Numbered from the stretch's first letter, positions 46,101 to 56,073 are shown. The stretch is 64,000 bases of DNA from Marinobacter daepoensis DSM 16072 (GCF_000421165.1 NZ_ATWI01000008.1:496001-560000); one strand, 5' to 3'. Notes: generated from the letters alone by a model not told the origin. Made by a program: numbers and translations.

Positions 46101-46594
46101 GTATTTTGGGTAACGAGCGCCGGTTATTTCTGCAGGACGAAGCGGAAACTGAGCGATTGGGGCAAGAACTGGCGAGATTGGTTAAGGGTTCCAGTGACGG
46201 GCTCACAGTCTTCCTTGAGGGCGAGCTCGGAATGGGAAAGACCACCCTGAGCAGAGGGGTAATGCGGGCTTTGGGGCACGAAGGTGCGGTTAAAAGCCCG
46301 ACGTATACATTGGTGGAACCGTACGAGCACCTGGAGCCGCCGGTTTTCCACTTTGATCTATACCGGTTAGGGGATCCTGAAGAGCTGGAATACATGGGGA
46401 TCCGGGATTATTTTTCCACCCGGAGCATCCGGATTATCGAGTGGCCGGAACGAGGCCTGGGTGTGCTGCCGGAACCGGACCTGGAAATACATCTGGAGCG
46501 TGAAAAGCAGGGGCGTTCAGTGGTTGTGCGTGCCCGTTCGGCTTTGGGGGCCGCCTTGCTGAATGAGATAGAACTGATAGGGCCAGGCTCATGA
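46097..46594 (+). CDS. tsaE: tRNA threonylcarbamoyladenosine biosynthesis ATPase TsaE
   Basis: The 165-residue P-loop protein works with TsaB and TsaD in t6A37 tRNA modification. The Walker A motif is GELGMGKTTLSRG near residue 37, and later segments VKSPTYTLVEPYE and FHFDLYRLGDPEELEYMG match the family. It overlaps both nnrD (46097-46100) and amiB (46591-46594) by 4 bp, so translation is coupled in both directions. Confidence 0.95.
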   Translation: MSILGNERRLFLQDEAETERLGQELARLVKGSSDGLTVFLEGELGMGKTTLSRGVMRALGHEGAVKSPTYTLVEPYEHLEPPVFHFDLYRLGDPEELEYMGIRDYFSTRSIRIIEWPERGLGVLPEPDLEIHLEREKQGRSVVVRARSALGAALLNEIELIGPGS

Positions 46595-47922
46595 AGATTA
46601 TGATGGTCGTGGTGCTGTTGCTGTCTGCCAGCACCGTTTTTGCCGGAACCCGGGTTGAGGGCGTGCGTCTATGGCCCGCCCCGGATCATACCCGGCTGGT
46701 TCTGGATACCGCCGGGCAGGTAGAGCACAACGTGTTTTCGCTTTCAGGGCCGTCGCGGCTGGTGATCGACCTGAAAAATACCGCGTTGGGCGCCGACTTC
46801 AGCAACATCGACCTGTCCGGGAGCCCGATACAGAGCATTCGAAGCGCTCCCAGAAATGGCAAAGATCTGAGGGTGGTGCTCGATCTGAAAAGCGATATCA
46901 AGCCACGGAGTTTTGTGCTTGCGCCCAATCAGCAATATGGCCACCGCCTGGTGATCGACCTGATTGACGAAAAGGGCAGTCGCCTTGATCGGGCCACCAG
47001 CCCTACCGTCACCCAAGACTCGGCGGGCAAGCGTGACATCATCGTGGTGATTGATGCAGGGCATGGCGGGGAAGATCCTGGTGCTATCGGCCCTCGTGGC
47101 ACTCGTGAGAAAGATGTGGTCCTGAAGATGGCGAAGCGGCTGGAGGCCCTGATCAATCAGCAGAAAGGTTTTACTGCCAAGCTTACCCGTACCGGAGACT
47201 ACTATGTCGGGCTGCGTAATCGCACCCTTCTGGCCCGAAAATACAACGCCGACTTGTTCGTTTCGGTTCATGCGGATGCTTTCCGGACGCCTCAGCCAAG
47301 AGGAGCGTCGGTGTTTGCCCTGTCTCAGCGGGGAGCCACCAGTGAAACGGCGCGCTGGCTTGCCCAGAGTGAAAACCGGTCGGACCTGATCGGGGGAGCT
47401 GGTGGAGTGTCCCTGGATGGGCGTGACGACATGCTGGCCGGGGTGTTGCTTGATCTGTCTATGACCGCCAGCATCAATGCCAGTCTTGGGGTTGGTGATT
47501 CAGTGCTCGGTCGCCTGGGGCGTGTTGCCAAGCTTCACAAACAGGGGGTGGAACAGGCGGCGTTCGTGGTGCTCAAATCCCCGGACATTCCCTCCATACT
47601 TGTGGAAGCCGGTTTCATCTCCAACCCAACGGAAGAAAAGAACCTGGCCACTGAGTGGTATCGGAACAAGCTGGCTAATGCCATCTTTGACGGTATCGAG
47701 CAGTACTTCCGCCGGACACCTCCGCCAGGCACGCTTCTGGCGTGGGAAAAACAGAAGCGGGGCGGCGGTACGGATGTCAGTCAGTATCGGATCCGACGGG
47801 GAGACACTTTGTCAGCTGTGGCCAAGGAAAATGAGACGACTGTCAGTGAGCTGATGCGCTTTAACGGGATGAGCGACGATCGTGTTATGGTAGGGCAAAC
47901 CATTCGCATCCCCTCATCCTGA
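46591..47922 (+). CDS. amiB: N-acetylmuramoyl-L-alanine amidase (AmiB/AmiC type) with LysM
   Basis: The 443-residue periplasmic enzyme splits peptidoglycan at cell division. It has a signal peptide (MKIMMVVVLLLSASTVFA), an AMIN septal-targeting domain (about 25-130) and an Amidase_3 domain (about 150-365). The latter has zinc ligands in IDAGHGGEDPGAIG and SVHADAF and the catalytic Glu in LVEAGFISN. A C-terminal LysM domain (about 397-441) with YRIRRGDTLSAVAKENETTV is present. This LysM-bearing layout is the Pseudomonas AmiB type rather than E. coli AmiC. It overlaps tsaE by 4 bp, and mutL follows after 21 bp. Confidence 0.93.
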   Translation: MKIMMVVVLLLSASTVFAGTRVEGVRLWPAPDHTRLVLDTAGQVEHNVFSLSGPSRLVIDLKNTALGADFSNIDLSGSPIQSIRSAPRNGKDLRVVLDLKSDIKPRSFVLAPNQQYGHRLVIDLIDEKGSRLDRATSPTVTQDSAGKRDIIVVIDAGHGGEDPGAIGPRGTREKDVVLKMAKRLEALINQQKGFTAKLTRTGDYYVGLRNRTLLARKYNADLFVSVHADAFRTPQPRGASVFALSQRGATSETARWLAQSENRSDLIGGAGGVSLDGRDDMLAGVLLDLSMTASINASLGVGDSVLGRLGRVAKLHKQGVEQAAFVVLKSPDIPSILVEAGFISNPTEEKNLATEWYRNKLANAIFDGIEQYFRRTPPPGTLLAWEKQKRGGGTDVSQYRIRRGDTLSAVAKENETTVSELMRFNGMSDDRVMVGQTIRIPSS

Positions 47923-47943
47923 TTCAAGAGGTAGTTCCCGGAC

Positions 47944-49821
47944 ATGCCCCACATCCAGTTACTGTCGCCCCGGCTCGCCAACCAGATAGCCGCCGGGGAG
48001 GTGGTAGAACGCCCTGCATCGGTAGTCAAAGAGCTGGTCGAGAATGCCCTGGATGCCGGGGCAGGACGCGTCGATGTTGAAATCGAGCAGGGCGGTACAA
48101 AGCTGATCCGAGTGCGTGACGATGGCTTTGGGATCGCTGAAACCGACCTGCCGCTGGCGCTCAGTCGCCATGCAACCAGTAAGATACTGACGCTGGATGA
48201 TCTGGAAGCGGTTGCTTCACTGGGTTTCCGGGGCGAAGCTCTGGCCAGTATCAGTTCAGTTTCCCGTCTGACACTGACGTCCCGCACCGAACAGCAGGAA
48301 GCCGCTGCGCGGGTGGAGGTGGAAGGCCGGGATATGGATGCTCGTATCTCGCCGGCCGCACACCCGGTTGGTACGACCGTCGAGGTCCGTGATCTGTTCT
48401 TTAATACCCCCGCCCGCCGTAAGTTTCTGCGTACCGAGAAAACCGAATTCAACCATGTGGAAGAGTGTGTCCGGCGTCAGGCTCTGAGCCGTTTTGACAC
48501 TGGCTTTACCTTGCGCCATAACCAGCGGGTGGTGCAGAGTTTACGGCCTGCGGAAAGTGATCTTGATAAGGAGCGTCGCATTGGCTCACTGTGTGGGCAG
48601 CAGTTTATCGATAACGCGGTGGTGATAGACGCGGAGGCGACTGGGCTCAGGCTATGGGGATGGGTGGCTCTGCCAACATTCTCGCGCAGTCAGGCGGATT
48701 TGCAGTATTTCTTTGTTAATGGCCGGGTTATCCGGGACAAGCTGGTTGCCCATGCCGTACGGCAGGCGTATCGGGATGTGTTGTACAACAATCGCCACCC
48801 TGCGTTTGTTCTCTATCTTGAGGTGGATCCGGCGACGGTGGATGTCAACGTGCACCCGACCAAGCATGAGGTTCGCTTTCGTGATGGGCGTCTGGTTCAT
48901 GACTTTATCTTCAGAACCTTGCATCGTGCACTGGCGGACGTTCGTCCCGACGACCACTTGCGGGGGGCGGCGGCCCAATCGTTCGGGCGAGAGCCTGTTG
49001 TGGAGGTCTCCGGGGGAGTGCCCGAGGGTGCGGGGGCCGTTCAGGCACCGTGGCCCGAGACCGCTGCCAGCAATGGGTACCCGGTGTCCCAGGGGGCGCA
49101 GCCTCAGCAGGAGTGGCGGGCCAGCGACCAGATGGCGTTCTACCAGTCTCTGAACGAAGGTGGTGGGGTATCATCCGGGCAGGCGAGTGCCTCGGTGTCG
49201 CAGGTCTCGGTCACGCCTCCGATGGAGGAGGGTGACGAGCCGCCCTTGGGGTATGCGGTTGCGCAACTCCACGGCATCTACATTCTGGCTCAGAATCGGG
49301 CGGGAATGATTGTGGTGGATATGCATGCAGCGCATGAGCGTATTACCTATGAGCGGATGAAGCGGGCCCTGGCCGAACAGGACATAAAAAGCCAGCCTTT
49401 GCTGGTGCCATTGTCCATGGCCGTCAGTCAGAAGGAGGCGGCGCTCACAGAGACTCATGGTGATGATTTGCAGCAACTGGGGCTTCAGATAGAACGTATC
49501 GGGCCGGAGACCCTTGCCGTTAGGCAGATCCCGGCGCTGCTTCGTGGCGCAGACACCGAGCAATTGGTGCGGGACATTCTTGCCGATCTTATCGAGCATG
49601 GGCAAAGCGATCGAGTGGAAGCCGTTACCCATGAGTTGCTGGGTACCATGGCGTGTCATGGTTCGGTGAGGGCTAACCGGCAATTGACGATTCCGGAAAT
49701 GAACTCCTTGCTTCGGGACATGGAGGCCACGGAACGAAGTGGCCAGTGTAATCATGGTCGCCCTACCTGGACGCTGATGACCATGTCTGAGCTGGACAAG
49801 CTGTTTTTGCGGGGACGTTGA
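47944..49821 (+). CDS. mutL: DNA mismatch repair protein MutL with endonuclease motif
   Basis: The 625-residue protein couples mismatch recognition by MutS to strand removal. The N-terminal GHKL ATPase domain has [13 protein letters not shown] near residue 33, RDDGFGI near 58 and [12 protein letters not shown] near 95. After a variable linker (about 340-430), the C-terminal dimerisation domain carries [12 protein letters not shown] (459-470), matching the D(M/Q)HA-x2-E-x4-E nuclease motif. E. coli MutL lacks it but Pseudomonas MutL has it. The protein is therefore probably a latent endonuclease. miaA follows after a 3-bp gap. Confidence 0.95.
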   Translation: MPHIQLLSPRLANQIAAGEVVERPASVVKELVENALDAGAGRVDVEIEQGGTKLIRVRDDGFGIAETDLPLALSRHATSKILTLDDLEAVASLGFRGEALASISSVSRLTLTSRTEQQEAAARVEVEGRDMDARISPAAHPVGTTVEVRDLFFNTPARRKFLRTEKTEFNHVEECVRRQALSRFDTGFTLRHNQRVVQSLRPAESDLDKERRIGSLCGQQFIDNAVVIDAEATGLRLWGWVALPTFSRSQADLQYFFVNGRVIRDKLVAHAVRQAYRDVLYNNRHPAFVLYLEVDPATVDVNVHPTKHEVRFRDGRLVHDFIFRTLHRALADVRPDDHLRGAAAQSFGREPVVEVSGGVPEGAGAVQAPWPETAASNGYPVSQGAQPQQEWRASDQMAFYQSLNEGGGVSSGQASASVSQVSVTPPMEEGDEPPLGYAVAQLHGIYILAQNRAGMIVVDMHAAHERITYERMKRALAEQDIKSQPLLVPLSMAVSQKEAALTETHGDDLQQLGLQIERIGPETLAVRQIPALLRGADTEQLVRDILADLIEHGQSDRVEAVTHELLGTMACHGSVRANRQLTIPEMNSLLRDMEATERSGQCNHGRPTWTLMTMSELDKLFLRGR

Positions 49822-49824
49822 TCT

Positions 49825-50868
49825 GTGACGACTGAGATTCAGGGCGAGGCGCGAGCGTTGCCCCCGGCGATATTTCTGATGGGCCCGACGGCGTCTGGCA
49901 AAACGGCGCTTGCCATCGAACTGTGCAAACGCCTGCCGTGCGAGATTATCAGTGTCGACTCTGCGTTGGTCTATCGCGGGATGGATATTGGAACGGCGAA
50001 GCCGTCCCAGGAAGAGCTGGCGCAGGCGCCGCACCGTCTGATTGATATCTGTGACCCGGCAGAAACCTATTCTGCAGCAGACTTTCGGCGAGACGCGTTG
50101 GCGGCGATGAAAGAAATTGCGAGCCGTGGCCGGATTCCGTTGCTGGTGGGCGGCACCATGATGTACTTCAAAGCACTGCTGAGCGGCCTGTCCAGCCTTC
50201 CGTCGGCCAGTCCGGAACTGAGAGCCCGTATCGAACGGGAGGCTGAGGTTGGCGGCTGGGAAGCGTTGCACGAGGAATTGGCCGGGATAGATCCGGAAGC
50301 TGCGCGCCTGATCCATCCCAATAACCGTCAGCGTTTGATGCGGGCGATCGAGGTGGTTAGGCTGACCGGTAAGCCTATATCCTCCTTCTGGCAGTCTGAT
50401 CGAGCGGCTTCTGATCGCCAGGTGAGTGGTGGTATTGAGGATTACACGTATTTTACCCGTTGGCAGGCAGACGAAAGCTCTGGCCTGCCGTATACTGTTT
50501 TTCAGTTTGCCCTGGCGCCTGCCGACCGCTCTGTCCTGCATTCGCGGATTCAGAAACGATTCCTGGCAATGCTGGAGGCAGGCTTTCTTGATGAAGTCCG
50601 TGCTTTGATGGCGCGGGGTGATCTCAGCCCTGATCTTCCCTCGATGCGTTGCGTGGGTTATCGCCAGGCCTGGGATTATCTGTCGGGGGAAAGTGATTAC
50701 GACAGCTTTGTTGCCAAGGGGGTGGCGGCGACCCGCCAGTTGGCCAAACGGCAGCTTACCTGGTTGCGAAAATGGCAGAATGTGCACTGGCTGGATTCCA
50801 CCGACCCGCAGGTGGTGCTCGATACCTTGAAATTATCCGGGGTTAGCACCACATTAAACTCTGAATAA
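49825..50868 (+). CDS. miaA: tRNA dimethylallyltransferase
   Basis: The 347-residue enzyme transfers dimethylallyl to A37 of tRNAs reading U-initial codons. The P-loop is [14 protein letters not shown] (near residues 19-32); [21 protein letters not shown] (near 46-66, written here as its family segment) and [15 protein letters not shown] near 108-122 are typical. The start is GTG at 49825, 3 bp after mutL, with GGGGA upstream. hfq follows by 37 bp, as in most gammaproteobacteria. Confidence 0.94.
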   Translation: MTTEIQGEARALPPAIFLMGPTASGKTALAIELCKRLPCEIISVDSALVYRGMDIGTAKPSQEELAQAPHRLIDICDPAETYSAADFRRDALAAMKEIASRGRIPLLVGGTMMYFKALLSGLSSLPSASPELRARIEREAEVGGWEALHEELAGIDPEAARLIHPNNRQRLMRAIEVVRLTGKPISSFWQSDRAASDRQVSGGIEDYTYFTRWQADESSGLPYTVFQFALAPADRSVLHSRIQKRFLAMLEAGFLDEVRALMARGDLSPDLPSMRCVGYRQAWDYLSGESDYDSFVAKGVAATRQLAKRQLTWLRKWQNVHWLDSTDPQVVLDTLKLSGVSTTLNSE

Positions 50869-50905
50869 CGACGATCTGCATTTACTAATAAACAGGAGAA
50901 AACTC

Positions 50906-51157
50906 ATGTCAAAAGGGCATTCTTTACAAGACCCTTACCTCAATGCCTTGCGCAAGGAGCGCATTCCGGTTTCTATCTTTCTGGTCAATGGTATCAAGCT
51001 TCAGGGCCAGATTGAGTCTTTTGACCAGTTCGTGATTCTGCTCAAGAACACGGTGAGCCAGATGGTCTATAAGCATGCAATTTCCACCGTGGTTCCTGCC
51101 CGCAATGTTCGGCTTCCTCAGCAGAACCCGGCAGGTGAAGGTGAGTCTGAAGACTGA
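50906..51157 (+). CDS. hfq: RNA chaperone Hfq
   Basis: The 83-residue hexameric RNA chaperone helps small RNAs pair with mRNAs. Its Sm-like core is [20 protein letters not shown] (about 8-27), followed by [20 protein letters not shown] and the Sm2 motif [13 protein letters not shown] near 52-64. The short acidic tail (PAGEGESED) is like that of Pseudomonas. AGGAG precedes the ATG by 7 bases. A terminator-like hairpin lies downstream, so part of the transcripts may stop before hflX. Confidence 0.97.
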   Translation: MSKGHSLQDPYLNALRKERIPVSIFLVNGIKLQGQIESFDQFVILLKNTVSQMVYKHAISTVVPARNVRLPQQNPAGEGESED

Positions 51158-51182
51158 CAACGCCTGTATTTTCAGGTTTTTG

Positions 51183-51234
51183 CACCCGCATCCAGGAGGG
51201 CCCCGAGCCTGAATGGTCGCGGGTGTTTGTGTTT
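51183..51234 (+). terminator. Weak terminator or attenuator between hfq and hflX
   Basis: CACCCGC (51183-51189) pairs with GCGGGTG (51219-51225), enclosing a 29-base loop that includes further GC-rich pairing, and is followed by TTTGTGTTT. It would allow partial read-through into hflX. Confidence 0.5.
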
Positions 51235-51250
51235 ATGGAGTTGAAGAAAC

Positions 51251-52558
51251 TTGTTTGAGCGTCCAGACGTCGGAGAACGCGCGGTTCTCGTTCACATAGA
51301 TTTTACTGCCCATGAGGATACCGAGGATACCGAGGATCCCGGCGAATTCCGGGAGCTGGTGACGTCCGCTGGCGTTGATCCCGTGGTCAGTGTCACCGGC
51401 ACCCGCAAGCAGCCAAGCCCGCGATTGTTTGTCGGAGAGGGAAAGCTTGAGGAAATCCGGGACGCCGTTGCCGCTTCTGAGGCCGATGTCGTCTTGTTCA
51501 ATCATGCCCTCAGTCCGAGCCAGGAGCGCAACATTGAGCGGGAGTTGAAATGCCGGGTTCTGGATCGTACCGGGGTTATTCTGGATATATTTGCTCAGCG
51601 GGCGCGTACACATGAGGGTAAGCTTCAGGTTGAGCTGGCCCAGCTGGAGCATATGTCGACCCGACTGGTGAGAGGGTGGACTCACCTTGAGCGCCAGAAA
51701 GGGGGCATTGGATTGCGCGGGCCAGGGGAAACCCAGCTCGAAACAGACCGCCGGTTGCTTCGGGAGCGCATCAAGTCCATTCACAAGCGCCTTGAAAAGG
51801 TTCGGAAGCAGCGGGACCAGGGGCGTCGAGCGCGTAAGCGGGCCGATATCCCCACCTTGTCTTTGGTCGGCTACACCAACGCAGGGAAATCTACGCTATT
51901 CAACCGGATTACCACCTCCAGTGTTTATGCGGCGGATCAGTTGTTTGCTACGCTGGATCCGACGTTGCGCCGGCTGGAACTTCCCGATATTGGCCCGGTC
52001 GTAATGGCCGATACCGTGGGGTTCATTCGTCATTTGCCTCACAAACTGGTAGAGGCGTTTCGGGCGACACTGGAAGAAACCGTTCAGGCAACCCTCTTGC
52101 TGCATGTCATCGACTGTCAGGATGGTCGGCGCGATGACAATATTGAGCAGGTCGAGGACGTTCTGGCGGAAATCGGAGCGGATGAGATTCCGGTTCTGCA
52201 GGTCTTCAATAAAATCGACCTGCTGGATGATTTTGAGCCTCGCGTTGATCGTAACGAAGAGGGCATTCCGGTGCGCGCCTGGGTATCGGCGGTAACCGGT
52301 GACGGCCTTGAGCTGTTGTTTGATGCCATTGTCGAGCGGTTGGCCGAAGATGTAGTGCACCATTTCGTGAGGTTAGGGCCGACCGACGGAAAGTTGCGGG
52401 CCTTGTTGCATGAGGCTGGCTCGGTGCTGTCCGAAGAACACTGTGACAACGGTGATTCGGTGTTGGAAATCCGGCTTCAGAACCGGGACTGGCTCCAGCT
52501 GTTGGGGCGTGCCGGTATGCGGGAAGAGGGCGTGAGCCTCGAAAACCGCGAAGTCTGA
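51251..52558 (+). CDS. hflX: Ribosome-associated GTPase HflX
   Basis: The 435-residue GTPase splits stalled ribosomes. The N-terminal HflX domain has GEGKLEEIRDAV near residue 60 and ERNIERELKCRVLDRTGVIL near 97-116. A coiled linker (KSIHKRLEKVRKQRDQGRRA) leads to the GTPase domain with GYTNAGKSTLFN near 204, DTVGFIRHLPHKLVEAFR near 252 and NKIDLLDD near 320. The TTG at 51251 was chosen because homology starts FERPDVGERAVLVH and GGAG lies 10 bases before. A 9-bp unit coding EDT/EDP is tandemly repeated in the N-terminus (see findings). Confidence 0.93.
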   Translation: MFERPDVGERAVLVHIDFTAHEDTEDTEDPGEFRELVTSAGVDPVVSVTGTRKQPSPRLFVGEGKLEEIRDAVAASEADVVLFNHALSPSQERNIERELKCRVLDRTGVILDIFAQRARTHEGKLQVELAQLEHMSTRLVRGWTHLERQKGGIGLRGPGETQLETDRRLLRERIKSIHKRLEKVRKQRDQGRRARKRADIPTLSLVGYTNAGKSTLFNRITTSSVYAADQLFATLDPTLRRLELPDIGPVVMADTVGFIRHLPHKLVEAFRATLEETVQATLLLHVIDCQDGRRDDNIEQVEDVLAEIGADEIPVLQVFNKIDLLDDFEPRVDRNEEGIPVRAWVSAVTGDGLELLFDAIVERLAEDVVHHFVRLGPTDGKLRALLHEAGSVLSEEHCDNGDSVLEIRLQNRDWLQLLGRAGMREEGVSLENREV

Positions 52559-52636
52559 ACTGCCCCTGCTATTGCCGGGGCCTTGATAAAACCCTAGTAT
52601 TTGCAGCCATTCGATTAAACACGAACGGAGAGAACT

Positions 52637-53821
52637 ATGGCCTGGAACGAACCGGGTGGAAACCGTAACGACAACGATCCCTGGGGGACCGGTGGTGGTC
52701 GTCGCGGCAATGATCAGGGGCCACCAGACCTGGATGAAGCCCTGAAAAAAGGGCTCGACAAGCTGAACCGTATGCTTGGCGGTAAAGGGGGAAGCTCCGG
52801 TAACGCTGGTGGTTCAGGCAGCAGCGCCGGAGGTTTCGGGGCCATTCTGGCACTCGCCGCTATCCTCGTCGCAGGCTATGTTATTTACCAGTCTTTCTAC
52901 ACGGTAGACGAGCAGGAGCGGGCCGTGGTGTTGCGGTTTGGCGAATATAACCGCACCGAAAACCCGGGTCTGCGTTTCAAGGTGCCGCTGATCGATACGG
53001 TTAACAAGGTTCGGGTAACCAGTATCCGGACGGCAGAATCCTCCGGTCAGATGCTGACTCAGGACGAGAATCTGGTCACTGTGGATTTGCAGGTGCAGTA
53101 TCGGGTGGGTGATGCTCAGGCCTACGTGCTGAACGTCCGGGACTCCAATCAGGCGCTGGCTTTCGCAACAGACAGCGCGCTGCGTCACGAAGTGGGCAGC
53201 TCTTCACTGGACGACGTGTTGACGGAAGGTCGGGCTGAGCTCGCGGTTCGGGTTGAGCAGCGTTTGCAGAGTTTCCTCAAAGAATATGGCACCGGTCTTG
53301 AAATTGTACGTGTGAACGTAGAGAGCACCCAGCCGCCTGCGGCGGTGCAGGACGCGTTCCGTGAGGTTCAGCGTGCACGGGAAGATGAGCAGCGCCTGAA
53401 AGAAGAGGCAGAAACGTATCGTAACAAGATCGTTCCGGAGGCCCGAGGCCAGGCTCAGCGGATGATTGAGGAAGCGAACGCGTACAAAGAAGAAGCGATC
53501 GAGCGTGCCCGTGGTGAAACCTCTCGTTTCAACCAGTTGCTGGCAGTGTATGAGATTGCCCCGGTCGTAACGCGTGAGCGAATGTATATCCAGACGCTTG
53601 AGCAGGTGCTGGGCAACAGCAGCAAGATCTTTGTCGACACTGAAAGCAGTGGCAACATGATGTACCTGCCTTTGGACCGTCTGATGCAGGGAACGCTGCC
53701 TTCGTCTGGCAGTCGCACGTCGACCGGCAGTGGCCAGCAGGTGGATATTCAGAACCTGACCGATCAGGTGCTTCAGGAATTGCGTACCCGTCAGGACACC
53801 AATAGTCGGAGGAGCAGATAA
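52637..53821 (+). CDS. hflK: Membrane protease modulator HflK
   Basis: The 394-residue SPFH/band-7 protein forms the HflKC cage around FtsH in the inner membrane and tunes its proteolysis. It starts with a Gly/Asn-rich cytosolic stretch (MAWNEPGGNRNDNDPWGTGG), then one membrane helix (about 70-90). The periplasmic SPFH domain (YTVDEQERAVVLRFGEYNRT) and a helical region rich in Glu/Arg follow. The Gly/Ser linker (GGKGGSSGNAGGSGSSAGG) before the helix is typical. A GGAG site precedes the ATG. hflC starts 3 bp after its end. Confidence 0.95.
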   Translation: MAWNEPGGNRNDNDPWGTGGGRRGNDQGPPDLDEALKKGLDKLNRMLGGKGGSSGNAGGSGSSAGGFGAILALAAILVAGYVIYQSFYTVDEQERAVVLRFGEYNRTENPGLRFKVPLIDTVNKVRVTSIRTAESSGQMLTQDENLVTVDLQVQYRVGDAQAYVLNVRDSNQALAFATDSALRHEVGSSSLDDVLTEGRAELAVRVEQRLQSFLKEYGTGLEIVRVNVESTQPPAAVQDAFREVQRAREDEQRLKEEAETYRNKIVPEARGQAQRMIEEANAYKEEAIERARGETSRFNQLLAVYEIAPVVTRERMYIQTLEQVLGNSSKIFVDTESSGNMMYLPLDRLMQGTLPSSGSRTSTGSGQQVDIQNLTDQVLQELRTRQDTNSRRSR

Positions 53822-53824
53822 GTT

Positions 53825-54700
53825 ATGGGACCCAAAGGTGTAGTGGGCCTTGCAGGCGCCCTGATTGTTGTCCTGCTCGTGCTGTCCAGCGTATTTATCA
53901 TTCCGGAAACCCATCGGGGCGTGAAACTGCGTTTTGGTGAGTTGGTTGAAACCAATATTCAGGCGGGGTTGCACTTTAAAGTGCCGGTCATTGATCAGAT
54001 CCGTGAGTTTGATATTCGGGTGCTGACCATGGATCTGCCATCCCGTCAGTATCTGACGGTTGAGAAAAAGCCGCTGGATGTTGACTCATACGTTGCCTGG
54101 AAAATTCGCGATGTGGATCAGTTCTATCGTTCCACAGGGGGGGACGAATTCCGTGCCCAGACTTTGATTTTGTCCCGGGTGGACAACGGGCTTCGTGATG
54201 AATTCGGGGTTCGTACCATGCACGAGGTGGTTTCGGGTCAGCGAGATGAGCTGATGCATGCCCTGCGGGATCGGGTGAACGAAACCTCCGTGAAGGAGTT
54301 TGGCATTGAGGTTCTCGATATCCGGGTCAAAGCGATCGAACTTCCGGGGCAGGTGAGTGATAACGTGTATCGGCGGATGGCGACCGAGCGACAGAAACTG
54401 GCACAGGAGTTTCGCTCCCGTGGTCAGGAGCTGGCCGAGGGGATTCGTGCTGATGCCGACCGCCAGCAAACGGTGATCCTGGCGAATGCCTTCGCGGAAG
54501 CGGAAACCACCCGAGGTGAAGGGGATGGGGAAGCTGCAAGAATCTACGCAGAATCTTATGGCTCCAATGAAGAGTTCTACAGCTTCTACCGTAGCTTGCA
54601 GGCGTATGAGAATACGTTCTCTGGCAAGGATGACATCATGGTGATCGATTCCGACAGTGACTTTATGAAGTTTTTGAAAAATCCCGCCGGCGCTAACTAA
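53825..54700 (+). CDS. hflC: Membrane protease modulator HflC
   Basis: The 291-residue partner of HflK has one N-terminal membrane helix (about 6-24), then a periplasmic SPFH domain (HRGVKLRFGELVETNIQAGL near 33-52) and a helical region ending EFYSFYRSLQAYENTF. It follows hflK by 3 bp and is closed by a strong terminator 19 bp after its stop. Confidence 0.95.
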   Translation: MGPKGVVGLAGALIVVLLVLSSVFIIPETHRGVKLRFGELVETNIQAGLHFKVPVIDQIREFDIRVLTMDLPSRQYLTVEKKPLDVDSYVAWKIRDVDQFYRSTGGDEFRAQTLILSRVDNGLRDEFGVRTMHEVVSGQRDELMHALRDRVNETSVKEFGIEVLDIRVKAIELPGQVSDNVYRRMATERQKLAQEFRSRGQELAEGIRADADRQQTVILANAFAEAETTRGEGDGEAARIYAESYGSNEEFYSFYRSLQAYENTFSGKDDIMVIDSDSDFMKFLKNPAGAN

Positions 54701-54719
54701 GCCGGCTGCTGCAGGAAAG

Positions 54720-54768
54720 CCGGAATCTTCGAGGTATTTTTGATGAACCTCGGGATTCCGGTTTTTTT
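54720..54768 (+). terminator. Rho-independent terminator after hflC
   Basis: CCGGAATC (54720-54727) pairs with GATTCCGG (54754-54761), and GAGGT (54731-54735) with ACCTC (54747-54751) above a small internal bulge. A run of seven T follows (54762-54768). Confidence 0.93.
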
Positions 54769-54805
54769 GTGTCTGCCAACCGTGTAGAATTCTGGCGGTT
54801 TTGTG

Positions 54806-54824
54806 TCGGGTTTTTCAAACCCGA
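54806..54824. other. 8-bp hairpin in the hisZ leader
   Basis: TCGGGTTT (54806-54813) and AAACCCGA (54817-54824) form a perfect stem with a three-base loop, 67 bp before hisZ. No T-tract follows, so this is not a terminator; it could be an operator or an mRNA element. Confidence 0.5.
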
Positions 54825-54891
54825 TCGCCTCAATCCTGAATAGCCCCCAGACCAGCTTGGCCTGTGCGGGAAAAACGGACAACGGAATCTC

Positions 54892-56073
54892 ATGACTGTA
54901 TCTGATCGCTGGTTACTGCCTGACGGGGTAGAGGACATTCTTCCGCCGCTGGCCGGGCGAATCGAATCCTTGCGCCGAGATGTTATGGATACCTGCCAGC
55001 GCTGGGGCTACCAGCTGGTAATCCCTCCGCTGATTGAATATCTCGAATCCCTGTTTACCGGAACCGGTCACGATCTGGAACTCCAGACGTTCAAGCTGAC
55101 TGACCAGCTGACCGGTCGTATGATGGGGGTTCGCGCTGACATGACCCCCCAGGCCGCGCGCATTGATGCCCATACGCTAGGGCAGGACGGTATTACCCGG
55201 TTGTGTTATGCCGGCCATGTACTGCATACCCGTCCACGCCACATGCTGACCGGGCGCACCCCCATTCAGGCGGGTTGTGAGTTGTTCGGTAGTGGCTCTG
55301 AAGCGGCTGATATCGAAGTGATCAGCCTGATGCTGGAAACGCTTCGGGTGGCGGGCCTGCCGAGGATTCACCTGGATCTGGCCCATGTCTCCATATACGA
55401 GAGCCTGATCAGTGAGGCCGGTTTTGACCGGGATACCGAGGCTGCGGTTTTTGATGCCATGGCGCGTAAGTCGGTGCCTGAGTTGGATGATATGTTGGCG
55501 GACTGTGCTGACGAATCGGCTGGTGCCCGATTGCGGCGCCTCGCTCGTGTCAGCGGCGGCCTGGAATCATTGGCAGAAGCCCGCGAAATTCTGGCGGGGG
55601 CCTCCGACGCGGTTGATGCGGCGCTGGCTCAACTGACCCGGGTTGCCGACATGCTGTCCCGGGATTACCCAGAGGTTAGTCTGGGCTTCGATTTCTGCGA
55701 GCTGCGTGGATACAACTACCACACCGGGCTGGTGTTTGCGGCATACGTACCGGGGCATGGTGAGGCGGTGGCCAAGGGTGGGCGATACGATGCTATTGGC
55801 AGTGACTTTGGGCGTGCGCGCCCGGCAACTGGCTTCAGTCTTGATATCCGGGCCCTGGTGTCGCTTGGTGAACGTCCGTTCCGTAAGGCCGGTGCTATCT
55901 GGGCGCCAGCGGACAATGACGCGGCACTGGAAAGCGCCATTTCCGGCCTGAGAATGACTGAAACGGTGATCCGGGCACTGCCGGGTGACCATGAAACGAA
56001 CCCGGTTGAGCGGGGCTGTGATCGTCAACTGGTGAATCGTGACGGCAAGTGGGTGGTGGAATCCATCGCCTGA
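54892..56073 (+). CDS. hisZ: ATP phosphoribosyltransferase regulatory subunit
   Basis: The 393-residue protein is a histidyl-tRNA-synthetase paralogue that regulates the short HisG in histidine synthesis. Class II motifs are visible (PDGVEDILPPLAGRIESLRR near residues 10-29, MGVRADMTPQAARIDAH near 77-93, FDFCELRGYNYHTGLVFAAY near 263-282), but the tRNA anticodon-binding domain is missing. This and the length fit HisZ rather than HisS. It lies between hflC and purA, as in Pseudomonas, and purA starts 74 bp after it. Confidence 0.92.
   Translation: MTVSDRWLLPDGVEDILPPLAGRIESLRRDVMDTCQRWGYQLVIPPLIEYLESLFTGTGHDLELQTFKLTDQLTGRMMGVRADMTPQAARIDAHTLGQDGITRLCYAGHVLHTRPRHMLTGRTPIQAGCELFGSGSEAADIEVISLMLETLRVAGLPRIHLDLAHVSIYESLISEAGFDRDTEAAVFDAMARKSVPELDDMLADCADESAGARLRRLARVSGGLESLAEAREILAGASDAVDAALAQLTRVADMLSRDYPEVSLGFDFCELRGYNYHTGLVFAAYVPGHGEAVAKGGRYDAIGSDFGRARPATGFSLDIRALVSLGERPFRKAGAIWAPADNDAALESAISGLRMTETVIRALPGDHETNPVERGCDRQLVNRDGKWVVESIA

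Noticed and set aside
49171-50787. 538-codon minus-strand open frame across mutL/miaA
   Set aside because: It has no domain and a skewed Arg/His/Gln composition, and it lies antisense to two well-supported genes.
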